Assembly (NCBI RefSeq): GCF_046115515.1
Contig: NZ_CP175953.1
Direction: 5' to 3' (one strand)
Length of the DNA: 64,000 bases
Origin: Gracilimonas sp017641085
GTDB taxonomy: Bacteria > Bacteroidota > Rhodothermia > Balneolales > Balneolaceae
Position 1 is the first letter of the stretch; every line of letters begins with the position of its first letter. Positions 43,068 through 51,839 of the stretch are shown here, piece after piece. The notes beneath the pieces are model-generated. The model worked only from the letters and a program-made list of their open reading frames with translations. It was not told the origin of the DNA and ran no database searches. A program made the translations under genes and the position numbers.

Positions 43068-44322
43068 ATTCCAAAACCAGCACTTCATTATCCCCAAACG
43101 TATCATAACTGGAGGTAATCACTTTTTCTCCGGGCGACACTCCGTTCAGTACTTCAAAATATTCAGGATTCTGCCGGCCGAGTCTTATATCTCTGCGATA
43201 GGCCTTTCCTTCACTTTCATTTACAACAAATACCCAGTTGCCGCCGGTAGTTTGATAAAACCCACCTCTTGGAATCTGAACCGCACTGGCCGATTCCCCC
43301 AGCTCAAGACGTATTCTCACTGTTTGTCCCCGGCGCAGGCCTTCCGGTGCTTTATTCACAAACTCCATATCCACTTCAAACTGCCCGTTGTTAATGACGG
43401 GATAAATTTTTGTAATCACCAGCTCGTGCGACTGCCCGTCAAAAGGGAAAGAACCCCGGAGCCCCTGCGTTATTCGCGATAGGTGATATTCGTCAATCGC
43501 AACACGAACTTTGTAACCATCCATGATATCGACCTGACCAATACGCTCACCGGAAGAAATGGACTGCCCCTGGTTTAATTCAATGGTGCTCAATTGACCC
43601 GAAATAGGTGCCGTAACGGATAGGTTATCCAGGATTTGCTGAACGGCTTCCAGATTCTGAAACATTCTGTCTTCGGAATTATTAAGCTGCCTCAGCTGCG
43701 TAATCGTTTGAATGGAATCCTTCTTATAGGATTCGTAGGTCAATTCGTAGCGCCGTTTCTGATACTCATAATTCTCCTTTGTGGTCTGGAATTCTTGTTC
43801 AGAAATCAGATCCCGTTCAACCAGCTTTTTCTGACGATCATACTGCGACTTTAAAATTTCCATTTGGGATTTGGCACTTGCCAGCTGATCCTGAAGCTGC
43901 AGAGTATTCTGTTCCAGGTTTAATCTTGAGTTGCGCACGTTATTGATTTGATCGTAGAGCCCCGAAGTTTGCTGCATCACCTGAAGCTGCAGCCCGGAAT
44001 TAGTGAGGGTCAGGATGGTATCGCCTTCCTCAACCATCGTTCCGGATTCAAGAAAAACTTCCTGCACCACGCCGCCTTCAATGGCATCAAGGTAGATGGT
44101 TTGAATAGGCTGAACCGTTCCCGTTACCTGTATAAACTCCTGAAAGGTGTCTTCCTGTACGGTTGCGATGGTTAGTTTTTCTCTTTCCACATTCAACGTA
44201 GATCGCACATCCATAAACCAAAATGCATACACGCTTAAGCTTGCAAAAGCGAGAACGCCTGCAATCATAAGGAAGCGTTTTAGCGTCCAGGTTTTCTTTT
44301 CAATTTTTCGATCCATTCCCAT
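43066..44322 (-). CDS. HlyD/MacA-like periplasmic adaptor (membrane fusion protein)
   Basis: The 418-residue protein has one N-terminal membrane helix (about 16-34), a split lipoyl/barrel-sandwich domain (GGVVQEVFLESGTMVEEGDTIL near 90 and APISGQLSTIELNQGQSISSGE near 240), a coiled-coil hairpin between them (about 110-225) and C-terminal beta domains with VEFVNKAPEGLRRGQTVRIRL. Such adaptors bridge an inner-membrane transporter to the outer membrane in the periplasm. It is first gene of the operon adaptor-ATPase-permease, under sigma-54 promoter D with a leader of about 38 bases. The TAG stop is part of a repeat arm. Confidence 0.94.
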   Translation of the reverse strand: MGMDRKIEKKTWTLKRFLMIAGVLAFASLSVYAFWFMDVRSTLNVEREKLTIATVQEDTFQEFIQVTGTVQPIQTIYLDAIEGGVVQEVFLESGTMVEEGDTILTLTNSGLQLQVMQQTSGLYDQINNVRNSRLNLEQNTLQLQDQLASAKSQMEILKSQYDRQKKLVERDLISEQEFQTTKENYEYQKRRYELTYESYKKDSIQTITQLRQLNNSEDRMFQNLEAVQQILDNLSVTAPISGQLSTIELNQGQSISSGERIGQVDIMDGYKVRVAIDEYHLSRITQGLRGSFPFDGQSHELVITKIYPVINNGQFEVDMEFVNKAPEGLRRGQTVRIRLELGESASAVQIPRGGFYQTTGGNWVFVVNESEGKAYRRDIRLGRQNPEYFEVLNGVSPGEKVITSSYDTFGDNEVLVLE

Positions 44323-44370
44323 TCGTAAATGTCCTGCTGGTTTTTATGTAGTTAATTTTTGAAGTAGATA

Positions 44371-44386
44371 ATCAAGATACGTGCCA
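44371..44386 (-). promoter_or_regulatory. Sigma-54 promoter D (adaptor-ATPase-permease operon)
   Basis: The minus strand reads TGGCAC-GTATC-TTGAT, with a perfect -24 box and TTGA at -12. The predicted start lies near 44360, about 38 bases before the adaptor ATG. The dyad pair begins exactly 54 bp upstream. This is the best -24 match in the window. Confidence 0.78.
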
Positions 44387-44439
44387 AATTAAATGAATGC
44401 GTGCTAAAAGGGAATTAAGGATGATTCTTTCCCGATTAA

Positions 44440-44476
44440 TGTTCACATTCCAACATCAGATGTTCGATATCGTACA
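44440..44476. promoter_or_regulatory. Shared activator-binding dyad pair D between adaptor operon and regulator
   Basis: TGTTCACATTCCAACA (44440-44455) and TGTTCGATATCGTACA (44461-44476) are separated by exactly 5 bp. They lie 54 bp from promoter D on one side and 55 bp from the plus-strand sigma-54-like site at 44531 on the other, so one pair may serve both directions. The 344-bp gap contains only these sites and a leader inverted repeat. Confidence 0.77.
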
Positions 44477-44530
44477 CTTCGATTGTGGAAATACGAGGAT
44501 TAGACTATCTCAAAGGGTAAATGTTACAAC

Positions 44531-44546
44531 TGGTATGATATTAGCT
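44531..44546 (+). promoter_or_regulatory. Sigma-54-like promoter of the NtrC-type regulator gene
   Basis: TGGTAT-GATAT-TAGCT has the -24 GG and the -12 GC at the correct spacing, though the first base pair of the -12 box is TA. It starts 55 bp after dyad pair D and faces the regulator ATG at 44667. Confidence 0.55.
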
Positions 44547-44551
44547 AATAA

Positions 44552-44649
44552 GTGTCAAAGTACTAAAGTGTTGAAGTGTTACTTTTTTGATTCTTGAATA
44601 CGCAAACACCTTAACACCTTAACACTATAACACTTTAGCACTTCAACAC
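44552..44649. repeat. Leader inverted repeat of AACACTTTAGCAC-type units
   Basis: GTGTCAAAGTACTAAAGTG and its neighbour TTGAAGTGTT face CTTAACACCTTAACACT and ACTTTAGCACTTCAACAC. It would be in the leader of the regulator mRNA if the 44531 promoter is used. Same architecture as other repeats here but a separate sequence family. Confidence 0.7.
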
Positions 44650-44666
44650 AATCTCACATAAACTAA

Positions 44667-46040
44667 ATGAAGAAAACAGGCCGAATACTTGTAGTGGATG
44701 ATGATACCGATGTGCTGAATGCAGCTCGTTTGTATTTAAAGCAGCATGTTGAAAAAGTGGATGTGGAAAGCAATCCCAAGCTGATTCCTGCTCTGATGAA
44801 AGAATATGATTACGATGCCATTTTGTTGGATATGAACTTCCATGAGGATGTGAGCAGCGGGGAAGAGGGCTTCTATTGGCTGGAGAAAATCCTGGAGATA
44901 GATCCGGCGATGGCCGTGGTTTTGATTACGGCTTATGGCGACGTGGAAAAAGCAGTTCAGGCTGTAAAAACCGGTGCCTCTGATTTTGTGCTAAAGCCCT
45001 GGCAAAATGAAAAGCTGTTGGCTACTGTAACCTCGGCTATGAATCTGAGTCAGTCTAAAAGGGATTCTCAGAAACTGCGAACGCAAAATGCCGCTCTTAA
45101 GGCGGATATGGAACAGCCATACCAGAATATCATTGGGAAAAGCCGGGCGATGGAGCAGGTGTTTCAAACCATTGAAAAAGTGGCAAAAACGGACGCCAAC
45201 GTTTTGATTACCGGGGAGAACGGAACAGGAAAAGAATTGGTGGCCCGGGCATTGCACAGGCGCTCAAACCGAAGTGAGAATGCTTTTATTACCGTTGACA
45301 TGGGAGCTTTGCCAGAAGGCTTGTTCGAAAGTGAATTATTTGGCCACGAAAAGGGCGCCTTTACCGATGCTAAAGAATCACGGGCGGGCCGGTTTGAGAT
45401 AGCCCATGGAGGAACGCTTTTTTTGGATGAGGTGGGGAATATTCCACTTCAGCTCCAGCCTAAACTTCTGTCTGCTCTACAAACCCACGAGATTAGAAGA
45501 ATCGGTTCCAACAAAACTACAAAAATTGATATTCGCCTGATCTGCGCAACCAACGAAAGTTTGGGGGAGATGGTAGAGAAACAGGAATTTCGGCAGGACC
45601 TTCTTTACAGAATCAATACCATTGAGATTAAGTTACCACCGCTCCGGGAGCGTACAGAAGACATTCCCTTGCTGGCTGAACACTTTTTGAAACAGTACAG
45701 ATCGAAGTACAAAAAAGAAATCAAAGGGATCACGGATCAGGCATTGAATCACCTTAAGGAATATCACTGGCCGGGTAATATCCGGGAGCTGGAACACGCC
45801 GTTGAGCGGGCGGTTATTATGACGGACGAAGAGCAGCTGCAGAAGGGTGATTTCCTGCTTACCTCCGTTTCAGGTAACGATCATAAACTGCCGGTATCGG
45901 GATTGAACCTGGAAGAAGTGGAAAAGACGGTGATCCGCAAAGCAATGGATAAACACGGTGGTAATATATCGCATGCAGCGGAAGAGTTGGGACTAACCCG
46001 GGCGTCTCTGTACCGAAGATTGGAGAAATATGGACTGTAG
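44667..46040 (+). CDS. NtrC-family sigma-54-dependent response regulator
   Basis: The 457-residue protein has a receiver domain (Asp55 in ILLDMNF, Lys110 in FVLKPW), a central AAA+ domain (Walker A GENGTGKE at 183-190, Walker B LFLDE at 251-255) and a C-terminal Fis-type helix-turn-helix (GGNISHAAEELGLTRASLYRRLEKYGL). The sigma-54 contact loop reads GAFTDA (230-235) instead of GAFTGA, a variant also common in Bacteroidota (general knowledge). It is cotranscribed with the downstream kinase and is the likely binder of the dyad pairs. The stop codon TAG belongs to an AGCTG repeat (TAGCTGTCAGG). Confidence 0.96.
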   Translation: MKKTGRILVVDDDTDVLNAARLYLKQHVEKVDVESNPKLIPALMKEYDYDAILLDMNFHEDVSSGEEGFYWLEKILEIDPAMAVVLITAYGDVEKAVQAVKTGASDFVLKPWQNEKLLATVTSAMNLSQSKRDSQKLRTQNAALKADMEQPYQNIIGKSRAMEQVFQTIEKVAKTDANVLITGENGTGKELVARALHRRSNRSENAFITVDMGALPEGLFESELFGHEKGAFTDAKESRAGRFEIAHGGTLFLDEVGNIPLQLQPKLLSALQTHEIRRIGSNKTTKIDIRLICATNESLGEMVEKQEFRQDLLYRINTIEIKLPPLRERTEDIPLLAEHFLKQYRSKYKKEIKGITDQALNHLKEYHWPGNIRELEHAVERAVIMTDEEQLQKGDFLLTSVSGNDHKLPVSGLNLEEVEKTVIRKAMDKHGGNISHAAEELGLTRASLYRRLEKYGL

Positions 46041-46067
46041 CTGTCAGGCTTCAATGGTCAGCTGACA
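46038..46067. repeat. Short AGCTG-family repeat between regulator and kinase
   Basis: TAGCTGTCAGG at the start contains the regulator stop codon; GGTCAGCTGACA forms the facing arm. It appears to be a reduced copy of the family. Confidence 0.6.
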
Positions 46068-46115
46068 TTACTATTCTGATACCTGAAACCAAAGCAATGT
46101 AAATGATAAAACATC

Positions 46116-47480
46116 ATGATTAAAAGCTTCCGATTTGGAATCATACTACGCATTCTGATGCTGGCTGCAACCTTGCTGCTGGTGTGTTACCTGGTGCTCG
46201 AAACGGAGTACTACGTGAGCATGGTGATTCTGGGAGCTATTATCGTCGGGCAGGTGATTGCTTTGATAAGGTACCTGGAACGAACCAATGTATTACTCAC
46301 CCGTTTTTTGGAGGCTATTCGATATTCAGACTTCACAGGAGCTTTCAGAAATCATGGTTTGGGTAGTAACTTTGATGATTTAAATGCTGCTTTCAGTGAT
46401 GTAATCGAAAAATTCAAAGAAGAGCGCAGCAAAAAAGAGGAAAGCATTCGATACCTGGAAACGGTGGTTCAGCACATCGGTATTGGCTTGGTTTGTTTTA
46501 ATGGAAAAGGAGAGGTGGTTTTGCTGAATACCGCTGCCAAACGGCTGTTTAAAGTAGCGACCTTACGGACTCTGGATTCCCTTAAAAATATATCCGGGTC
46601 GCTCTATAAAACCGTAAAAAAACAGAAGGGAGGTAACCGAAGCCTGATTCGGGTGACTATCCAAAACGAAACGCTGCAGCTGGCGATGTATGCCACCGAG
46701 TTCAGGATGAGAGACGAAGCGTACAAGCTCGTTTCATTTCAGAACATTCATACCGAGCTGGAGGAAAAAGAGATGGAGGCCTGGCAAAACCTAACCCAGG
46801 TTCTGGCTCACGAGATTATGAACTCCATCACCCCGATTTCATCCCTTTCAGGTACCGTGAAAATGTTGCTTGAGGAGAATGTGGTTCCGCAAGAACATCA
46901 TGTAGAGCTGAATCAGGAAACCATTGAAGATGTGACTGATGCCTTGACGACCATCAGTAACCGAAGCCAGGGACTCATGCGGTTTGTGAATTCCTATCGT
47001 GATTTTACCCAGATTCCGGAACCGAGTTATGAGCTTTTCAAGGTGAAAGAAGCACTGGACCGAACCGCCAGCCTAATGAAGACAGAAGCTGCCAAAGAGG
47101 GCATACAAATCAAGGTAGAAGTAGATCCGGAAAGCGTGGAACTGACCGCTGATCCGCACCTTGTTGAACAGGTCCTGATCAACCTGGTTAAGAATGCGAT
47201 TCGGGTTTTGTCCGATCAGGAAGATGGGGTAATTTTGATGAAAGGAGGGATAGAGGAATCAGGTAAAGTGATTATTCAAATTCAGGATAACGGGCCGGGT
47301 GTGAAGAAAGCTATGAAAGAGAAGATATTCATCCCGTTTTATACGGTGGGCAGTAACGGGAAAAGTAAAGGATCAGGTATTGGGCTGAGCCTTTCCCGAC
47401 AAATAATGCGGCTGCATGGCGGCAGCCTGATTTTGAATTCCGAAACCGGAAAAGGTTCAACTTTTACCTTGCGGTTTTAA
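46116..47480 (+). CDS. NtrB/NtrY-like membrane sensor histidine kinase
   Basis: The 454-residue protein has two membrane helices close together (about 8-28 and 33-52), a HAMP-like linker, a PAS domain (about 110-215: GIGLVCFNGKGEVVLLNTAAKRLF), a HisKA domain with His232 in LAHEIMNSITPISSL, and an ATPase domain (NLVKNAIRVLSD, DNGPGV, GSGIGLSLSRQIM). The near-absence of a periplasmic loop suggests that the signal is sensed in the membrane or cytoplasm. It follows the NtrC-type gene by 75 bp on the same strand and is its natural partner. It converges with the AlkD-like gene across a perfect 18-bp inverted repeat. Confidence 0.95.
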   Translation: MIKSFRFGIILRILMLAATLLLVCYLVLETEYYVSMVILGAIIVGQVIALIRYLERTNVLLTRFLEAIRYSDFTGAFRNHGLGSNFDDLNAAFSDVIEKFKEERSKKEESIRYLETVVQHIGIGLVCFNGKGEVVLLNTAAKRLFKVATLRTLDSLKNISGSLYKTVKKQKGGNRSLIRVTIQNETLQLAMYATEFRMRDEAYKLVSFQNIHTELEEKEMEAWQNLTQVLAHEIMNSITPISSLSGTVKMLLEENVVPQEHHVELNQETIEDVTDALTTISNRSQGLMRFVNSYRDFTQIPEPSYELFKVKEALDRTASLMKTEAAKEGIQIKVEVDPESVELTADPHLVEQVLINLVKNAIRVLSDQEDGVILMKGGIEESGKVIIQIQDNGPGVKKAMKEKIFIPFYTVGSNGKSKGSGIGLSLSRQIMRLHGGSLILNSETGKGSTFTLRF

Positions 47481-47486
47481 CCCAAT

Positions 47487-47558
47487 AAATAACTCTTCCA
47501 AAGTTGTAAAGGGACTATAATTAATATTTAATCCGGTATTACTTTGGAAGAGTTATTT
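47487..47558. repeat. Perfect 18-bp inverted repeat between convergent genes
   Basis: AAATAACTCTTCCAAAGT (47487-47504) and ACTTTGGAAGAGTTATTT (47541-47558) are perfectly complementary, with a 36-base loop. It could terminate both the kinase gene and the convergent AlkD-like gene, or be a small mobile-type repeat. Confidence 0.85.
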
Positions 47559-47569
47559 CTATCTAAAGC

Positions 47570-48280
47570 TCACCCATAAATTTCACCATGCAGGTATTTT
47601 AAACGAATTGGCTCGTCAAACTTCTCGATGGCATATCTCAACATAGTTCTCGGCATGTTCCGGTAGTATTTTTTCAGGAATTCTTCTTCCATATCCAGAT
47701 CGCGGTTTCCGATTTCACGCAGCATCCAGCCTACAGCTTTTTGAATAAGATCGTGATCATTATGCACCAGTATCTCAGCGATGGCCAGCGCATCTTCGAA
47801 GTCATTCTGCCTGATAAAATGATAGCAGGTAATCATGGCGATTCGCTTTTTCCAGAGATCATTGGATTTGGCAAAGTCATACAACAAACCCCGGTCTTTA
47901 TCTTCCAAAAAAGAGCCGAGGATCTTATGGCAGGAACTGTCGATGATATCCCAATTATTAAAGCCGGCGAGATTGTTAAGATACACTTTCGTCATTTGTT
48001 CGAGTTCTTCCTCCCCGCCTTTCTCAACCTTATAAACCATCAACAGGGCTGCGGTAAGTCGGACTTCATGAATCTTATGTTGCAGTAACTTCCCAATTTC
48101 TGATGCAGGCAGCTCCCTGTATTTTTTAGCTACTTTTCGTTGATCGGGAACTTTGATGCCCAAAAACTCATCGCCTTCACCATATTCTCCCTGGCCCGAT
48201 TTAAAAAACCGCCTGGAGTGCTTCGCCTTCTCAGGGTCAGCATATTTTTTCAGTTCGTTGATGACGTCTTGCTGGTTCAT
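47570..48280 (-). CDS. DNA alkylation repair protein, AlkD-like HEAT-repeat family
   Basis: The 236-residue protein consists of helical HEAT-like repeats: FLGIKVPDQRKVAKKYRELP at the start, then IHEVRLTAALLMV, FNNWDIIDSSCHKILGSFL and RMLRYAIEKF-like ends. These match the DNA_alkylation/AlkD family, DNA glycosylases that remove alkylated bases. WDIIDSS and KKRIAMI are family-typical. Length equals the family. It has its own start with no ribosome site I can see and lies 130 bp downstream of the PD40-amidohydrolase gene, with a terminator in between. Confidence 0.93.
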   Translation of the reverse strand: MNQQDVINELKKYADPEKAKHSRRFFKSGQGEYGEGDEFLGIKVPDQRKVAKKYRELPASEIGKLLQHKIHEVRLTAALLMVYKVEKGGEEELEQMTKVYLNNLAGFNNWDIIDSSCHKILGSFLEDKDRGLLYDFAKSNDLWKKRIAMITCYHFIRQNDFEDALAIAEILVHNDHDLIQKAVGWMLREIGNRDLDMEEEFLKKYYRNMPRTMLRYAIEKFDEPIRLKYLHGEIYG

Positions 48281-48292
48281 GTCCGGTACATT

Positions 48293-48323
48293 AAAAAGGC
48301 TCCGACGCAGAGCGTCAGGAGCC
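48293..48323 (-). terminator. Terminator after the PD40-amidohydrolase gene
   Basis: GGCTCCGACGC (48298-48308) pairs with GCGTCAGGAGCC (48312-48323), with one bulged A, and is followed on the minus strand by a T run (48293-48297). It is the same sequence family as the terminator at 14212-14241. Confidence 0.88.
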
Positions 48324-48409
48324 AGTATTAGTTTAGAGTCAAGACTAGCGAAGCCATTCTTATATAGAATATAAAACCTCGTGCTGATCGCTCCGCGTCG
48401 GTACGAACG

Positions 48410-51400
48410 TTAGTGACTGCCAAAGCAGGTACACTGCAATCCGGCTGCTTCAAGGGTGATGGCATGCCAGTCGAATTCATCTCGGTAGCCATCTCGTTCC
48501 CACCAGAAAGGAAGTCGCTCCTTAGGCTGGTTGCCCACTTCATTCATGGTTGCAGCATCAAACAGGCGGCCGTTTACCATGGTATAAGTAACTGAATTTG
48601 TGTTTCGGATATCTTCCAGGGGATTTTCATCCAAAACGATCAGGTCGGCCAGTTTCCCAACTTTCAGGGAACCTATTTTATGATCCATTCCCAGGTAATG
48701 AGCTCCGTTCAGGGTGGCTACTCTGAGGGCTTCCATGTTAGACATGCCGCCCTGCTCAAACATCCAGAGTTCCCAGTGGGCTCCCAAGCCCTGAAGCTGA
48801 CCATGTGCCCCGAGGTTTACTTTCACACCGGCATCGGCCAGCATTTTATCAGACTCGGCGGTCAAAATATGGCCGTTTTCGTATTCTTCGTCAGGAATCA
48901 TAGTACGATGACGGGAGCGGGGATCAATTACACCGCGGGGAGTGAAGGTCAGCAGTTTCTCATTTTCCCACACATTATTCTTCTGATAGAAATAATATTC
49001 ACCGCTCATACTGCCATAATTTACAACGTGGGTAGGTGTATATCCGGTTTCACTGGCGCCCCAAAGCTGAATTACATCTTTATAAAGAGGAGCAACCGGG
49101 ATGTTATGCTCAATACCGGTATGTCCGTCAAGAATCATGCTCATGTTATGGGTGAAAGTGGAACCGCCCTCAGGCATCACCATCATTTCCAGTTCCTGTG
49201 CAGCTTTGATAACCTGCTGGCGCTGGTTTCTGCGAGGCTGGTTATAGCTCTTCACAGAGAAAGCTCCCCAGGCTTTGGTTCTTTCGAGCGCAAAAAGCGC
49301 ATCTTCGTAACTGTTGATTTCCGTTTTGATGGATCCATCAGCTCCGTATAAAATCACCCCGGTGGAGAATACCCGAGGGCCTACCATATGTCCGGCTTTG
49401 ATGGCTTCAGCATGAGAGAAAATCATTTCCGAATTGGAAGACGGGTCATGAGCCGTGGTTACCCCATAAGCGAGGTTCGCATAGTACTCCCATTGCTGCT
49501 GCGGACTAACTCCCAACCGGAAATTCCCAATGTGGGCATGTACATCTACAATACCGGGCATGATGGTTTTGCCGGTGGCGTCAATCACTTTTGCTGAAGA
49601 TGGAATTTGAATATCGGTTCCCATGGCAGCAATTCTGTTGCCTTCTACCAATATGGAGGCGTTTTCGAGAACGGTATCTCCCTGCATGGTGATGATCCGT
49701 GCATTGGTGAAAGCAATAGAGCCTTCGGGAACATAGGTTTCAATATCGAGCTCCAGTTTTTTACCGGTACTTGGCGGCTCAGGTAGTGAATCGGGAGCGC
49801 CGTCCACGAAAGAAAATGTCTCTTTCAGATCCACGGTAAAATATTCCTCTCCGAGGGTCCAGTGAAGCTTGTCACTTTCTGCCGACCAATGCATATGATA
49901 TCCGGCTTCGGAAGACACCTGTTTTACAGGAACGGATTTTGTATTCGGTTCCAGCTCAATGGTTTTTCCGGTTTTGGGGATCGGCGCTATATAAACTTTG
50001 TGGAGGTTAGAAAAAGCCATCCACTCTCCGTCAGGACTTGGAACAAATTCGTGCCCGTAACTGGAAGTGAAGTGAGTTTGCTCATCTTCGCCACGTAAGT
50101 TCACGCTTTTGTACGATTTGTTTATAGCCCCAAAGATATACCCGCCGGTTTGATAATATATTCGATCTCCATTAGCGTTAAACCGTGGCATAGCGCCCTC
50201 GTCCGTAATCATGGTTTCGGTTCCTCCCCGAGCAGGGATGGTATAGATTCCCGGGTTCAATGTATGTACAAAACCCTGCTGTCCGTTTCCGCTTTCTTTG
50301 CGAAATACAATGGTGTTTCCGTCCGGTGAGAAGCGCGGCTCCCTATAAATACCCTTTTCAGAAGTTACCTTTGTGGGTGTGGAAGTTCGCTGCCCTGAAT
50401 TCAATTGAACCACATTCACTGCCCCCATATTCTCATCACTCCAGGATACATAGGCAATGGATTTTCCATCAGGAGAGAAAGAAGGCTCAAACTCAAAATC
50501 TGTTGAATTGGTTACACGGCGGGGGGTTCCATCCGGGAGCAGCTTAGTCCAAAGGTAGCCGGCTGCGCTCCAAACCAGGTTACGACCATCAGGCGAAGTG
50601 ACCAGTTGTCGGACAGCTTTTACTCTGAACTGATCGGGCGCAATATCCTGCTTGAATCGAACCGCCTTCACGATATTGTGTGAAGATTCAACCTCAAAAG
50701 GAATAATTTCAGATTCACCGGTACGAGTATCAACTTTGTTGATTTTACCATTTGCCCAAATGATGATGTGTCGGTTATCAGGCAGCCAGTTAAAGTTGGC
50801 ATAAGGGCCGAAAATAGCCCAGGCTTCTTGCATATCCTTGCTAAGGTTATCATACACCGGGTATTCTCTTCCCGTATCCAAATCCCTCAAATATAGAACG
50901 GATTTTGTGCGAACCCGGCGAACAAAAGCCAGTTTTTCTCCATCTGGTGAAATTTGTGGCCTGATTGCGCCCCCGTTACCGCCAGTTACGGTCTCAATTT
51001 CACCTTCTTCCCGGTCATATCGTTTGATGGCGTAGATCTGGCTATTCGGATCTTTGTTGTACTGGAAAAATCCCCCGGGATATACATCCTGGCTGTAGTA
51101 CACATAACGACCATCTGGAGAAACCCATGGCTCGCCGATATCCTGCTGAGCATTGGCTTTTTCCACCAGTTGAATTCCGCTTCCGCCAGATTTATGATAC
51201 ATCCAGATTTCACCGGCACCTAATGAGCGGGTGGACGAAAAGTGTTTTTTAGCGATGATGTATTCACCATCAGGAGTCCAAACTGCGTTGTTTAGTAACC
51301 GGAAGCTTTCGTCGGTCACCTGTCGGGCATTTTTTCCGTCCAGGTCCATTACCCAGATATTGTCGCCACCGCCGGCATCGCTGGTAAAAGAGATGTGCAT

Positions 51401-51682
51401 GCCATCGGGGCTGAATCGCGGTTGTACCTCATAGGCATGTCCGCCTCTAAGCAGTGTTGCGTCGCCACCATTTACTGACATGATGTAGATATCGCCCAAT
51501 AAGTCGAACACAATCTCCTGTCCGTCGGGGCTTACATCCATGTTCATCCAGGTACCTTCATCGGTGGTGAACGAAACATGGGTGGAGTCGCCAAGCGGGG
51601 GATTGGTGACATCCCATTTATCCTGGGCATGAGTTGTTGAGAGTAGTATAAAGGTAGAAAGAATGCAGGCTAAGTATTTCAT
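48410..51682 (-). CDS. TolB-like PD40 propeller fused to amidohydrolase, exported
   Basis: The 1090-residue protein has a signal peptide (MKYLACILSTFILLSTTHAQ), a TolB-type PD40 beta propeller (about 35-660, repeated FSPDGxxIxF blades) and a metal-dependent amidohydrolase domain (about 670-1070) with metal site GIVDVHAHIGNF, a His at PEGGSTFTHNMS and ADLIVLDENPLEDI near the end. Such fusions are common in Bacteroidota and are assumed to cleave peptides or cyclic amides outside the cytoplasm; the substrate is unknown. The C-terminus (GLQCTCFGSH) is Cys-rich, which is unusual. It is divergent from the propeller kinase. Confidence 0.93.
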   Translation of the reverse strand: MKYLACILSTFILLSTTHAQDKWDVTNPPLGDSTHVSFTTDEGTWMNMDVSPDGQEIVFDLLGDIYIMSVNGGDATLLRGGHAYEVQPRFSPDGMHISFTSDAGGGDNIWVMDLDGKNARQVTDESFRLLNNAVWTPDGEYIIAKKHFSSTRSLGAGEIWMYHKSGGSGIQLVEKANAQQDIGEPWVSPDGRYVYYSQDVYPGGFFQYNKDPNSQIYAIKRYDREEGEIETVTGGNGGAIRPQISPDGEKLAFVRRVRTKSVLYLRDLDTGREYPVYDNLSKDMQEAWAIFGPYANFNWLPDNRHIIIWANGKINKVDTRTGESEIIPFEVESSHNIVKAVRFKQDIAPDQFRVKAVRQLVTSPDGRNLVWSAAGYLWTKLLPDGTPRRVTNSTDFEFEPSFSPDGKSIAYVSWSDENMGAVNVVQLNSGQRTSTPTKVTSEKGIYREPRFSPDGNTIVFRKESGNGQQGFVHTLNPGIYTIPARGGTETMITDEGAMPRFNANGDRIYYQTGGYIFGAINKSYKSVNLRGEDEQTHFTSSYGHEFVPSPDGEWMAFSNLHKVYIAPIPKTGKTIELEPNTKSVPVKQVSSEAGYHMHWSAESDKLHWTLGEEYFTVDLKETFSFVDGAPDSLPEPPSTGKKLELDIETYVPEGSIAFTNARIITMQGDTVLENASILVEGNRIAAMGTDIQIPSSAKVIDATGKTIMPGIVDVHAHIGNFRLGVSPQQQWEYYANLAYGVTTAHDPSSNSEMIFSHAEAIKAGHMVGPRVFSTGVILYGADGSIKTEINSYEDALFALERTKAWGAFSVKSYNQPRRNQRQQVIKAAQELEMMVMPEGGSTFTHNMSMILDGHTGIEHNIPVAPLYKDVIQLWGASETGYTPTHVVNYGSMSGEYYFYQKNNVWENEKLLTFTPRGVIDPRSRHRTMIPDEEYENGHILTAESDKMLADAGVKVNLGAHGQLQGLGAHWELWMFEQGGMSNMEALRVATLNGAHYLGMDHKIGSLKVGKLADLIVLDENPLEDIRNTNSVTYTMVNGRLFDAATMNEVGNQPKERLPFWWERDGYRDEFDWHAITLEAAGLQCTCFGSH

Positions 51683-51839
51683 AAGTAATTCAGGAGTAGG
51701 TTGATTGTGACGATAATACCAAATTATGAGTTAAAATTGGAATGCCATTACTTGAGTTAAATTCTTACAGATTATTAATGTAGATATACAATTAAATTTA
51801 TAATATTTGTTTGATTCAGGTTTCAGCTAATAACGGAGA

